64,000 nucleotides of DNA from Synaphobranchus kaupii (GCA_029718625.1 JAINUF010000033.1:124001-188000), one strand, 5' to 3'; shown: positions 14,153-23,365, counted from the stretch's first letter. A program made the numbers and translations. Notes: generated from the letters alone by a model not told the origin.

Positions 14153-16930
14153 TACTGTAGCAGAGCCAGTGACTATTTACATCCTACAGACCGCACAGTA
14201 CTGTAGGAGAGCCAGTGGCTATTTTACACCCTACAGGCCACACAGTATTACAGGAGAGCCAGTGACTATTTTACATCCTAGAGACCGCACAGTACTGTAG
14301 GAGAGCCAGTGACTATTTTACACCCTACAGGCCACACACAGTATTACAGGAGAGCCAGTGACTATTTTACATCCTACAGACCACACAGTACTACAGGAGA
14401 GCTAGTGACTATTTTACGTCCTATAGGCCACACAATACTACAGGGGAGCTAGTGACTATTTTACATCCTACAGGCCACACACAGTATTACAGGAGAGCCA
14501 GTGACTATTTTACATCCTACAGACCACACCGTACTGTAGGAGAGCCAGTGACTATTTTACACCCTTCAGGCCACACCAGTATTACAGGAGAGCCAGTGGC
14601 TATTTTACACCCTACAGGCCACACACAGTACTACAGGAGAGCCAGTGACTATTTTACACCCTACAGGCCACACACAGTATTACAGGAGAGCCAGTGACTA
14701 TTTTACATCCTACAGACCACACAGTACTGTAGGAGAGCCAGTGACTATTTACATCCTACAGACCACACAGTACTGTAGGAGAGCCAGTGACTATTTTACA
14801 TCCTACAGACCACACAGTACTACAGGAGAGCTAGTAACTATTTTACATCCTACAGGCCACACAGTACTACAGGGGAGCTAGTGACTATTTTACATCCTAC
14901 AGACCACACAGTACTGTAGGAGAACTAGTGACTATTTTACATCCTACAGACCACACAATACTACAGGAGAGCTAGTGACTATTTTACACCCTACAGGCCA
15001 CACACAGTATTACAGGAGAACCAGTGACTATTTTACATCCTACAGACCACACAGTACTACAGGAGAGCTAGTGACTAGTTTACATCCTACAGGCCACACA
15101 CAGTATTACAGGAGAGCCAGTGGCTATTTTACATCCTACAGACCACACAGTACTGTAGGAGAGCCAGTGACTATTTACATCCTACAGACCACACAGTACT
15201 GTAGGAGAGCCAGTGGCTATTTTACACCCAGTACTACACAGTACTACAGGAGAGCCAGTGACTATTTTACACCCTACAGGCCACACAGTATTACAGGAGA
15301 GCCAGTGACTATTTTACACCCTACAGGCCACACAGTATTACAGGAGAGCCAGTGACTATTTTACATCCTAGAGACCACACAGTACTACGGGAGAGCTAGT
15401 TACTATTTTACATCCTACAGACCACACAGTACTGTAGGAGAGCTAGTGACTATTTTACATCCTACAGGCCACACACAGTATTACAGGAGAGCCAGTGACT
15501 ATTTTACATCCTACAGACCACACAGTACTACAGGAGAGCTAGTGACTATTTTACATCCTACAGGCCACACACAGTATTACAGGAGAGCCAGTGACTATTT
15601 TACATCCTACAGACCACACAGTACTGTAGCAGAGCCAGTGACTATTTACATCCTACAGACCGCACAGTACTGTAGGAGAGCCAGTGGCTATTTTACACCC
15701 TACAGGCCACACAGTATTACAGGAGAGCCAGTGACTATTTTACATCCTAGAGACCGCACAGTACTGTAGGAGAGCCAGTGACTATTTTACACCCTACAGG
15801 CCACACCAGTATTACAGGAGAGCCAGTGACTATTTTACATCCTACAGACCACACAGTACTGTAGGAGAGCCAGTGGCTATTTTACACCCTACAGGCCACA
15901 CACAGTACTACAGGAGAGCCAGTGACTATTTTACACCCTACAGGCCACACAGTATTACAGGAGAGCCAGTGACTATTTTACATCCTAGAGACCGCACAGT
16001 ACTGTAGGAGAGCCAGTGACTATTTTACACCCTACAGGCCACACCAGTATTACAGGAGAGCCAGTGACTATTTTACATCCTACAGACCACACAGTACTGT
16101 AGGAGAGCCAGTGGCTATTTTACACCCTACAGGCCACACACAGTATTACAGGAGAGCCAGTGACTATTTTACATCCTACAGACCACACAGTACTACAGGA
16201 GAGCTAGTGACTATTTTACACCATACAGGCCACACAGTACTATAGGAGAGCTAGTGACTATTTAACACCCTACAGGCCACACAGTATTAGGGGAGAACCA
16301 GTGACTATTTTACATCCTACAGAACACAGTACTGTAGGAGAGCCAGTGACTATTTTACACTCTACAGGCCACACACAGTATTACAGGAGAGCCAGTGACT
16401 ATTTTACATCCTACAGACCACACAGTACTACAGGAGAGATAGTGACTATTTTACATCCTACAGACCACACAGTACTACAGGGGAGCTAGTGACTATTTTA
16501 CATCCTACAGACCACACAGTACTGTAGGAGAGCTAGTGACTATTTTACATCCTACAGACCACACAGTACTACAGGAGAGCTAGTGACTATTGTACACCCT
16601 ACAGGCCACACACAGTATTACAGGAGAGCCAGTGACTATTTTACATCCTACAGACCACACAGTACTACAGGAGAGCTAGTGACTATTTTACGTCCTACAG
16701 GCCACACAGTACTACAGGGGAGCTAGTGACTATTTTACATCCTACAGGCCACACACAGTATTACAGGAGAGCCAGTGACTATTTTACATCCTACAGACCA
16801 CACAGTACTGTAGGAGAGCCAGTGACTATTTTACATCCTACAGACCATACAGTACTGTAGGAGAGCCAGTGACTATTTTACACCCTACAGGCCACACAGT
16901 ATTACAGGAGAGCCAGTGAGTATTTTACAT
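14153..16930 (+). repeat. Higher-order block, copy 2 of a 4.56-kb-offset duplication
   Basis: Second copy of the block at 9595-12275, sharing its private variants and carrying a 96-bp two-monomer expansion near 15.5 kb. Confidence 0.82.
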
Positions 16931-17839
16931 CCTACAGGCCACACAGTACTACAGGGGAGCTAGTGACTATTTTACATCCTACAGGCCACACACAGTATTA
17001 CAGGAGAGCCAGTGACTATTTTACATCCTACAGACCACACAGTACTGTAGGAGAGCCAGTGACTATTTTACACCCTACAGGCCACACCAGTATTACAGGA
17101 GAGCCAGTGACTATTTTACATCCTACAGACCACACAGTACTGTAGGAGAGCCAGTGGCTATTTTACACCCTACAGGCCACACACAGTATTACAGGAGAGC
17201 CAGTGACTATTTTACATCCTACAGACCACACAGTACTACAGGAGAGCTAGTGACTATTTTACATCCTACAGACCACACAGTACTACAGGGGAGCTAGTGA
17301 CTATTTTACATCCTACAGACCACACAGTACTACAGGGGAGCTAGTGACTATTTTACACCCTACAGGCCACACAGTATTAGGGGAGAACCAGTGACTATTT
17401 TACATCCTACAGAACACAGTACTGTAGGAGAGCCAGTGACTATTTTACACTCTACAGGCCCACACACAGTATTACAGGAGAGCCAGTGACTATTTTACAT
17501 CCTACAGACCACACAGTACTACAGGAGAGATAGTGACTATTTTACATCCTACAGACCACACAGTACTACAGGGGAGCTAGTGACTATTTTACATCCTACA
17601 GGCCACACACAGTATTTACAGGAGAGCCAGTGACTATTTTACATCCTACAGACCACACAGTACTGTAGGAGAGCCAGTGACTATTTTACATCCTACAGGC
17701 CACACAGTACTACAGGGGAGCTAGTGACTATTTTACATCCTACAGGCCACACACAGTATTACAGGAGAGCCAGTGACTATTTTACATCCTACAGACCACA
17801 CAGTACTGTAGGAGAGCCAGTGACTATTTTACATCCTAC

Positions 17840-17843
17840 AGAC
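17840..17843. repeat. Target site duplication, outer element, left
   Basis: AGAC directly before the LTR start TGTAGG. It matches AGAC at 30852-30855. Confidence 0.9.
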
Positions 17844-17867
17844 TGTAGGATATCTAATATTTCCCCC

Positions 17868-17961
17868 CCTTCTCTCTATCTCTGTCTCTCTCTCTCATTC
17901 TCAACCCCCCATCAAAGATAAGCCAGTCTTTGTCATAAATGACCCCTCTCCCCCCCCCCCC
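17868..17961 (+). repeat. CT microsatellite and poly-C in outer LTR
   Basis: CTCTCTATCTCTGTCTCTCTCTCTC, then CAACCCCCCATC, then a C12 run. The 3' LTR equivalent at about 22700-22796 has a C15 run. These runs account for most LTR length differences. Confidence 0.85.
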
Positions 17962-18004
17962 ACACCTTAACCCAATCAGGACAGGGATGGTCTTCCTGTG
18001 GAGG

Positions 18005-18011
18005 TATTTTA
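18005..18011 (+). promoter_or_regulatory. TATA-like box in outer 5' LTR
   Basis: TATTTTA lies in GGAGGTATTTTATGAG, about 276 bp upstream of the AATAAA. The position suits a U3 promoter, but no start site can be confirmed. Confidence 0.35.
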
Positions 18012-18280
18012 TGAGTGTACCGCAGAAAAAGAAGTTAGTCAATTGTGGAGTTTGTTTTGGAGAAGTCATTCTTTTTGGTTCCTCGTGCGTTTCCTTTTGT
18101 TCCTGTTCAGCTGGAGGGTAAATAATTTGGCAATTTTTGGCTTATCTCTCTCTTTACTGGTATTTCCTAATTAATGTCTGGTTTAATGTCTTCCATTTTG
18201 TAAATTATAAGTAGTCAGCCTACATTCCTTAGTGAATGTATGATTTTCAACTCATTATTCCAATTGAATGTTTTTCATTT

Positions 18281-18286
18281 AATAAA
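18281..18286 (+). promoter_or_regulatory. Polyadenylation signal, outer 5' LTR
   Basis: AATAAA in TTCATTTAATAAAATATT. The same signal in the 3' LTR is at 30544-30549. Confidence 0.6.
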
Positions 18287-18592
18287 ATATTTAATCTCAA
18301 GACCTGATTTAGACTTTGTTTTGGCTTGTTGGTTGATCCACCAGGTTACTGTTCGACTTACCTATTAACGAATTTGGCGATTTAATTGATGATTGTAATT
18401 CTTAATAATAATTATTAAATTAAATCACGTAAAGCTTATTTTGAATGTAGGTTAAGTGAGGGGTTCTAGCACGCAATATCGCTTGTGTTCAGTATTCAGA
18501 GTGCTGAACGTTTTAACAAGGGCATTGACTGTTGGAACCCGCTGGATTCAGAAAATACACATTTTACCTAGTCCTCACTTACCCGACATAAT

Positions 18593-18610
18593 TGGAGGTT
18601 CCACCGAGAT
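18593..18610 (+). promoter_or_regulatory. Primer binding site, tRNA-Gln
   Basis: TGGAGGTTCCACCGAGAT starts 4 nt after the LTR end. Its reverse complement, ATCTCGGTGGAACCTCCA, is the 3' end (with CCA) of vertebrate tRNA-Gln as I recall it, with 18 of 18 matches; the next base breaks the match. This sets the element's minus-strand primer and confirms the LTR boundary. Confidence 0.88.
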
Positions 18611-18752
18611 AGGTTGTCCTATAGCATACTAAATTTTGCTATTGAGTAAAACTGCGGTAAACTCTGAGACAAGTTCAAATCTTTTTCTAATCGACTGGTC
18701 TTAGATTTACTGATTTTATTTTATTTTATTTTTCTTTAATTTTTATATTATT
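18611..18752 (+). other. Leader between primer site and gag-like start
   Basis: A 142-bp A/T-rich leader ending in a run of TTTTA repeats and TTATTATGG. No ORF or splice site stood out. Confidence 0.5.
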
Positions 18753-20279
18753 ATGGCATACCAGACAAAGAGAGAGATGCCTCATTTACCCTCCACTGCT
18801 AACCTACCAGCATTCCCTGGCCAGTCAAGGCTGGATCAGCAGTGGTATCCTCATGTTATCAGAACGGCAATATTTGATAGCCCAGTGCCCAAAATTTGCA
18901 GAACAGCTCAAGGCAATGGACCAGCTGAAGGAGGAGGCCCTTTACAACCTGCGGACTGAGTATTTGGACTATCTGATTTCTCCAGATAGTGATGAAACCA
19001 AGCGCAAGATTGTCCAAGGGATAAGGTCGTACCTAGAGAAAAGACAACATTTTCTCTACCTCTGGCGGTCAAAGCAGGCATGGGAGGAGGTAAACCAGAT
19101 GTGGAAACTGGCTTGGGAAAAGCACCACTCAAAGTCAGGAGTTACTGCCAAACCAGTTTCTTCTGTGGCAGTCCAGCATGCGCTGGAAGGAGCAGTGCAT
19201 GGCGCCATTCCAGCCATAACCCAGGCACCACCCCCCCACCGAGGACAATACAGCACTCTCCATTGACTCATCCCCACCCCCTTCAGGCTTGGACAATTCT
19301 GTGGATTTTGTCACCTCCACAGACAATGTAGCCGCCCCCCTGGTGAGCCCCCTTCCCTGGAGGAATTTGGGGGAAACAGCTCTGTGTCTTGTATCACACC
19401 AGCCGCCACAGAGGATGTGACCCCACAGGACGTGGAATCCGCTGCTGCAGTCCTCCTCAGCTGAGCCAGGTGAGGAGACCGTCGAACCCCTGGAGGCAGA
19501 ACCTGCTACTGCAGACACAGCAGCCCAGCCTGGTGAGGAGACCGTCAAACCCCTGGAGGCAGAACCTGCTACTGCAGACACAGCAGCCCAGCCTGGTGAG
19601 GAAACCGTCAAAACCCCTGGAGGCAGAAACCTGCTACTGCAGACACAGCAGCCCAGCCTGGTGAGGAGACTGTCAAACCCCTGGAGGCAGAACCTGCTAC
19701 TGCAAACACAGCAGCCCCAGCCTGGTGAGGAGACCGTCAAACCCCTGGAGGCAGAACCTGCTACTGCAGACACAGCAGCCCAGCCTGGTGAGGAGACCGT
19801 CGAACCCCTGGGGGCAGAACCTGCTACTGCAGACGCAGCAGCCCAGCCTGGTGAGGAGACCGTTGAACCGCAGGACGCGGAACCGGCTTCTACAGGCCCA
19901 TCAGCCCTGCCAGGTGGAGAGGTCTACGCACCCCAACAGGTGGAGTCAGCACCCACAGAAAAGTCCACCCAGGCCGAGGACCCCACCCCACCCCCTTGTG
20001 GACTTTTCTTCCCCTCCTGCTGCTTCCCCTCCTGCTGAATCCGGGGAACCTTTGTCTGCTGCACAGACAGAAGGGGTGTTCTCTGTGGACTCTCCCACTT
20101 CCACAGTTCCTGTGATGGAGGAGATAGGGGGACTTCTGCGAAAGTCTCGCTCCCCTATCAGAGCTGTAAAGAGACCCCGGGAGAAACGGAGCAGGAAGCC
20201 AACCCCCCGGCCGTTTTACGACTCCTCTGGCCCTCAAAGTCTCCGCCAGAGTGTTGTCTTGCAATCCAAAGCAAGATGA
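18753..20279 (+). pseudogene. Gag-like protein of outer element, frameshifted
   Basis: The frame opens at ATG 18753 (MAYQTKREMPHLPS), the first ATG after the leader. The first 33 or so codons are in one frame. A helix-rich, Trp/Lys/Glu-rich segment (about 18840-19262, including LYLWRSKQAWEEVNQMW) continues in a second frame. A Pro/Glu/Ala-rich part with a 21-residue repeat follows. A basic tail (about 20090-20279, KRPREKRSRKP) ends at TGA 20277-20279. At least four frame changes lie at or near homopolymer runs such as the C7 at 19231 and the C-rich stretch near 19990. Either the gene is decaying or the runs are miscounted. The position directly after the primer site and the basic C-terminus suggest a structural, RNA-binding Gag role, but I recognise no family and see no CCHC zinc knuckle. 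Confidence 0.6.
19472..19915 (+). repeat. 63-bp coding tandem repeat in gag-like frame
   Basis: GAGGAGACC anchors recur at 19472, 19535, 19598, 19663, 19727, 19790 and 19853, a 63-bp period with one 65-bp and one 64-bp unit. The unit encodes 21 residues (PGEETVKPLEAEPATADTAA plus Q). The +2 and +1 length changes fall in consecutive units and together restore the frame. The last copy is diverged (EPQDAEPAS). Confidence 0.9.
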
Positions 20280-20695
20280 AAGCAGCCAATTTAGCACAAC
20301 AGTTTCCCCCACCCTCGTCTCTCCACCCCCGAGCCACACCTGCAAACTTCGCACACACACGTCATCCAGGAGAGTGCAAGAGCCCTTTTCCGACATCAGA
20401 AGTGTTCGGAGAGCAGTGATGGACTGCATGCCTACGAGCAACGATCAGCCCAGCTGCCCAGAGAGGGACCAAAAGCCAAAACTGGCATAGACCCCTGGAC
20501 AGAGATGAGACGGGCGTGGTTAAGGGGCATCCACGTGCGGAAGAAGCAAGATGACAGGATGCCCTCCTGTCATCCCGGTTTGCTGAACGCTGTGGCCCTC
20601 CGCAGCCAAAGGACTGCCAGTAACCACACTGGGGTTCTAGGAGGTAAAACTGGCACTCTGCCTGCCCCTGCCCCCCCGCCCCCTCACCACCCCCC
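20280..20695 (+). other. Region after gag-like frame, no recognised gene
   Basis: A C-rich stretch with short open frames: 20251-20490 overlaps the gag-like end in another frame, and 20505-20744 is Pro-rich near its end. Neither shows a motif I recognise. They may be remnants of a longer Gag C-terminus broken by further indels. The stretch ends in a C-rich tract (about 20668-20697) that leads into the first copy of the duplicated 3' region. Confidence 0.35.
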
Positions 20696-21571
20696 CACAT
20701 CCCTACCACCACCTTTTAACATAAGACAATGCCCATGTTTTTAAGTCCCTTTTCTAAGTGTAGGTGCCCCCTCCAATGCTGTTCCTGGGCACTTGTGGAC
20801 AAGTCTGCCCTATTCAGGTGATTATTTGGACTGGCAATCTTGTGGATGGTAAATCCTGTCCGTAAGGTTCCCCTGAATGGACTAAGTGCTTATAACATGC
20901 AGTGTTCCCCTCTTCACATGTTGCTGTGAGTGATAAGGCCTAAACCCTCAAGTCCCACAGTCTTCTCCTGCCACTCCCCGAAGGACCCCCAGAGGCACAA
21001 GTGCAACCGGACCCATACCCTGCCGCGGGAAGCTAGCCTAAGCGACTGCCGTCAGCAGTCCACCCAACTGGACCCGAGCTCAAGGAGCCAAAACGGATTC
21101 CGACAGGGAAAGAGGTGCTTCCCCGCCCATCAGTAGAGAGGTCTTGACCGCACTTTTCCGCCTGTGGATCGTCCAGCTGCCTGTCACAGGAGACAGAGCC
21201 CCCCGCACGCTGTGCAGAATTGGTAGAGACACTGTGGAATTAGGCCGCCTTTCACTCACACAGTTATAACATTAAGGGGAATAAGCACTGCATGTTATCC
21301 AAGGAAGTCCAGGGAGCCTCTTCCCTTGCCAGTCCAGATACCCTGACACTGGAGAAGGAATTGACTGAACCAAGGTGCCATGACAGCAGTGACAAAAAAA
21401 ATAAATAAAAAAATGTCTGCACCACACCGGATCATCACAATGGGACTAGTAAACTGGACATGGACTAATTGTTTTAAAGATGGTTAATGAACCATTAGGA
21501 CAGTTGTTTTCATGCAGCTATCATTGTACAATGATATTTATAATGTCCAAATGTGTGGTTGTTCTGATGAT

Positions 21572-21612
21572 GGAACGATAGGCTCTTAGCAGCTGCATGC
21601 ACCTATCGTTCC
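21572..21612 (+). other. Hairpin before polypurine tract, copy A
   Basis: GGAACGATAGG (21572-21582) and CCTATCGTTCC (21602-21612) are perfect 11-bp inverted arms around a 19-nt loop that contains TGCATGCA. The polypurine tract follows with no gap. The stem differs from copy B at three positions, and all three are compensated on the other arm. Confidence 0.85.
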
Positions 21613-21622
21613 AAGAGAGGGA
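21613..21622 (+). promoter_or_regulatory. Internal polypurine tract, copy A
   Basis: AAGAGAGGGA, identical to the tract that precedes the real 3' LTR. Here it is followed by ATGACGGGATGTTGCC rather than the LTR start, so it is internal and displaced. Confidence 0.7.
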
Positions 21623-21732
21623 ATGACGGGATGTTGCCTAATGTCTTGTGCTCTTTCTCTCTCCCTCTCTCTGTCTCTCTCTCTCGGCCTCTCTCTCTCG
21701 GCCTCTCTCTGCCCACCCCCCCCCCCCTCCCC
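21623..21732 (+). repeat. LTR-start-like vestige and CT/C-rich tract between copies A and B
   Basis: After the internal polypurine tract comes GGGATGTTGCCTAATGTC at 21628, then a long CT microsatellite with CTCTCGGCCTCTCTCTC repeats, then poly-C. The real LTR start has the same layout: GGGATGTAGGATATCTAAT, CT repeats, poly-C. This may be the first 90 or so bases of a related element's LTR. The assignment rests on layout and weak similarity. Confidence 0.5.
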
Positions 21733-22156
21733 CATCCCTACCACCACCTTTTAACCTAATACCATGCCCATGTTGTGTTTAAGTCCCTTTTATAGAGTGT
21801 AGGTGCCCCGCCAAATACTGTTCATAGACACTTCTGGACAAGTCAGCCCTATTCATGTGATTATTTAGACTGGCAATCCCGTGGAAGGTAAACCCTGTCC
21901 GTAAGGTTCCCCGGCATGGACTGACAGCGGTCATAACATGCAGTGCTATCATTAATTGTTCCGGTCTTCACGTGTTGCTATGAGTGTTAATGCCTAAGCC
22001 CTCAACTCCCACAGTCTTCTCCTGCCATTCCCTAAAGGACACCCACAGACACAAGTGCAAACAAGTGCAACCGGTCCCACACCCTGCCGCGGGAAGCTAG
22101 CCTAAGCAACTGCCGTCAGCAGTCCACCCAATTGGATCCAGGCTAAAGGAGCCAAA

Positions 22157-22396
22157 ATGGATTCCGACAGGGAAAGAGGAGCTTCCCCGCCCGTCAGAAG
22201 AGAGGCCCTGACTGCACTTTGCCACCTGTGGATCGTCCAGCTTCCTGTCACAGGAGACAGAGCCCCCGCACGCCGTGCAGAACTGGTAGAGACACTGTGG
22301 AGTAGGTTGCATTTCACTCACGCAATTGCAACACTAATGGAAAAAGCACTGCATGTTACCCAAGTCCAGGGAACTTCTGGTCCCTTGCCAGTCTAG
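22157..22396 (+). CDS. Small 79-residue ORF in outer element, unknown function
   Basis: ATG 22157 to TAG 22394-22396, beginning MDSDRERGASPPVRREALTA. It is moderately hydrophobic in the middle (LCHLWIVQLPV), then helical and Arg/Glu-rich, with no signal peptide, metal-binding or catalytic motif. In copy A the same reading has ACG in place of the start codon and a frame break after about 37 codons. Over those 37 codons I count four synonymous and six amino-acid-changing differences, counting the start codon, which does not argue for strong protein-level selection. It could be a small accessory or structural protein, a relic of a larger frame, or chance. No family was recognised. Confidence 0.3.
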   Translation: MDSDRERGASPPVRREALTALCHLWIVQLPVTGDRAPARRAELVETLWSRLHFTHAIATLMEKALHVTQVQGTSGPLPV

Positions 22397-22625
22397 ATAC
22401 CCGGACACTGGAGAAGGAAGAGACTGAACCAGGGTGTCATAACAGCAGCGACACAAAAGAGTGTCTAATAGAGATATGACTCTAGATCACAAAGGGACTA
22501 TTAAACTGGGCATGGACTAAATGTTTTAAAAATGGTTGGTGAACCATTTGGACAGTTGTTTTTGTTGTTAGCAGGTAACTGCATCTTCAATGTCCAAATG
22601 TGTAATGTGATTCCTATTTGGTGAT

Positions 22626-22666
22626 GTAAGAATAGGTTTTTAGCAGGTGCATGCACCTATTCTTAC
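22626..22666 (+). other. Hairpin before polypurine tract, copy B
   Basis: GTAAGAATAGG (22626-22636) and CCTATTCTTAC (22656-22666) are perfect 11-bp arms with a 19-nt loop. The polypurine tract begins at the next base and the 3' LTR ten bases later. Relative to copy A, pairs 2, 5 and 6 of the stem have changed (G:C to T:A, C:G to G:C, G:C to A:T) with pairing kept. Confidence 0.87.
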
Positions 22667-22676
22667 AAGAGAGGGA
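22667..22676 (+). promoter_or_regulatory. Polypurine tract of outer element
   Basis: AAGAGAGGGA immediately before the 3' LTR start TGTAGGATAT, the expected plus-strand primer position. Confidence 0.88.
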
Positions 22677-23107
22677 TGTAGGATATCTAATATTTCCCCC
22701 CTTCTCTCTATCTCTGTCTCTCTCTCTCATTCTCAACCCCCCATCAAAGATAAGCCAGTCTTTGTCATAAATGACCCCTCTCCCCCCCCCCCCCCCACAC
22801 CTTAACCCAATCAGGACAGGGATGGTCTTCCTGTGGAGGTATTTTATGAGTGTACCGCAGAAAAAGAAGTTAGTCAATTGTAGAGTTTGTTTGGAGAAGT
22901 CATTCTTTTTGGTTCCTCGTGCGTTTCCTTTTGTTCCTGTTCAGCTGGAGGGTAAATAATTTGGCAATTTTTGGCTTATCTCTCTCTTTACTGGTATTTC
23001 CTAATTAATGTCTGGTTTAATGTCTTCCATTTTGTAAATTATAAGTAGTCAGCCTACATTCCTTAGTGAATGTATGATTTCAACTCATTATTCCAATTGA
23101 ATGTTTT
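22677..23107 (+). repeat. 3' LTR of outer element, first part (431 bp)
   Basis: Matches the 5' LTR from its first base to GAATGTTTT, where the inner element interrupts it. Differences are one substitution and homopolymer length changes: C6 against C7, C15 against C12, and two T-run changes. Confidence 0.93.
23103..23107. repeat. Target site duplication, inner element, left
   Basis: GTTTT before the LTR start TGTAATGTTCC. Confidence 0.88.
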
Positions 23108-23365
23108 TGTAATGTTCCGCTCCCTTCCTGTTCGTTTTCTGTATTTTCCTGTTTTCCCTCCGTGTCATGTTGGATCCTTTTGTCCGTGTTTTCCCCGCTG
23201 CTGCGGTCTGGGCGTTTCCTTCCCTGTCTTGTTCGTTTGGTTGTCTCACTTCCGCCTTTTCACTCCGTCCCCCCTCGTTGCATGCATTCCCTCACCTGGT
23301 GTCTTGTAATCACTCCTGCTGATTTTCCACACCTGTCCCTTGTTTAGTTCTATTATTAACCTCAC

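Larger units (their letters stand above)
1..17843 (+). repeat. 47-bp satellite array, left arm
   Basis: Head-to-tail units of about 47 bp, all in one orientation, roughly 380 copies. Successive GTGACT anchors at 25, 72 and 119 are 47 bp apart. Typical parts are CACACAGTACTGTAGG, GAGAGCCAGTGACTATTTT and ACATCCTACAGAC. Variants include CTACAGGAGAGCTAG, GTATTACAGG, the CACACACAG and CACACCAG forms (48-49 bp), and a short TATTTACATCC form (46 bp). Because 47 is not a multiple of 3, long apparent open frames of 60-175 codons appear, but they simply read through three frames of the monomer and are not genes. The array is cut at 17843 by an LTR retrotransposon and continues in phase at 30852. Its chromosomal role (centromeric, pericentromeric or other) cannot be told from sequence alone. 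Confidence 0.97.
17844..18588 (+). repeat. 5' LTR of outer element (745 bp)
   Basis: It begins TGTAGGATATCTAAT and ends CACTTACCCGACA, with the canonical TG...CA ends. It holds a CT-rich tract (about 17868-17902), a long poly-C tract (about 17950-17961), a TATA-like TATTTTA at 18005 and AATAAA at 18281. Compared with the split 3' LTR I find one clear substitution (GTGGAG against GTAGAG near 18047) plus about six one- to three-base length changes, mostly in homopolymers. The insertion is therefore young, or the copies were recently homogenised. Confidence 0.93.
20696..21622 (+). repeat. 3' region duplication, copy A
   Basis: Runs from CATCCCTACCACCACCTTTT to the polypurine tract AAGAGAGGGA. 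It matches copy B (about 21733-22676) along almost its full length with many substitutions and small indels. It carries a broken equivalent of copy B's 79-codon frame: the start is ACG at 21093 and an extra C near 21200 shifts the frame. It also has an A-rich AAATAAATAAA stretch near 21395-21413 that copy B lacks, and it ends in a hairpin and polypurine tract. Confidence 0.88.
21733..22676 (+). repeat. 3' region duplication, copy B
   Basis: Second copy of 20696-21622, ending at the polypurine tract that directly precedes the 3' LTR. It is the functional-position copy and contains the intact 79-codon frame at 22157. Confidence 0.88.

Noticed and set aside
641..17790. Dozens of 60-175-codon plus-strand frames beginning MTILHPTGHT in the satellite
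   Set aside because: They are translations of a stop-poor 47-bp monomer that cycles through three frames; the same peptides recur at every repeat. There is no start context, varied domain or independent coding signal.
1..17843. CRISPR-like regular repeats
   Set aside because: There are no unique spacers. The units are contiguous tandem copies with variation spread over the whole monomer, and the context is eukaryotic.
19135..19773. 212-codon minus-strand frame in the outer element
   Set aside because: It is the reverse reading of the 63-bp coding repeat; the plus-strand reading fits the element's orientation and Gag position.
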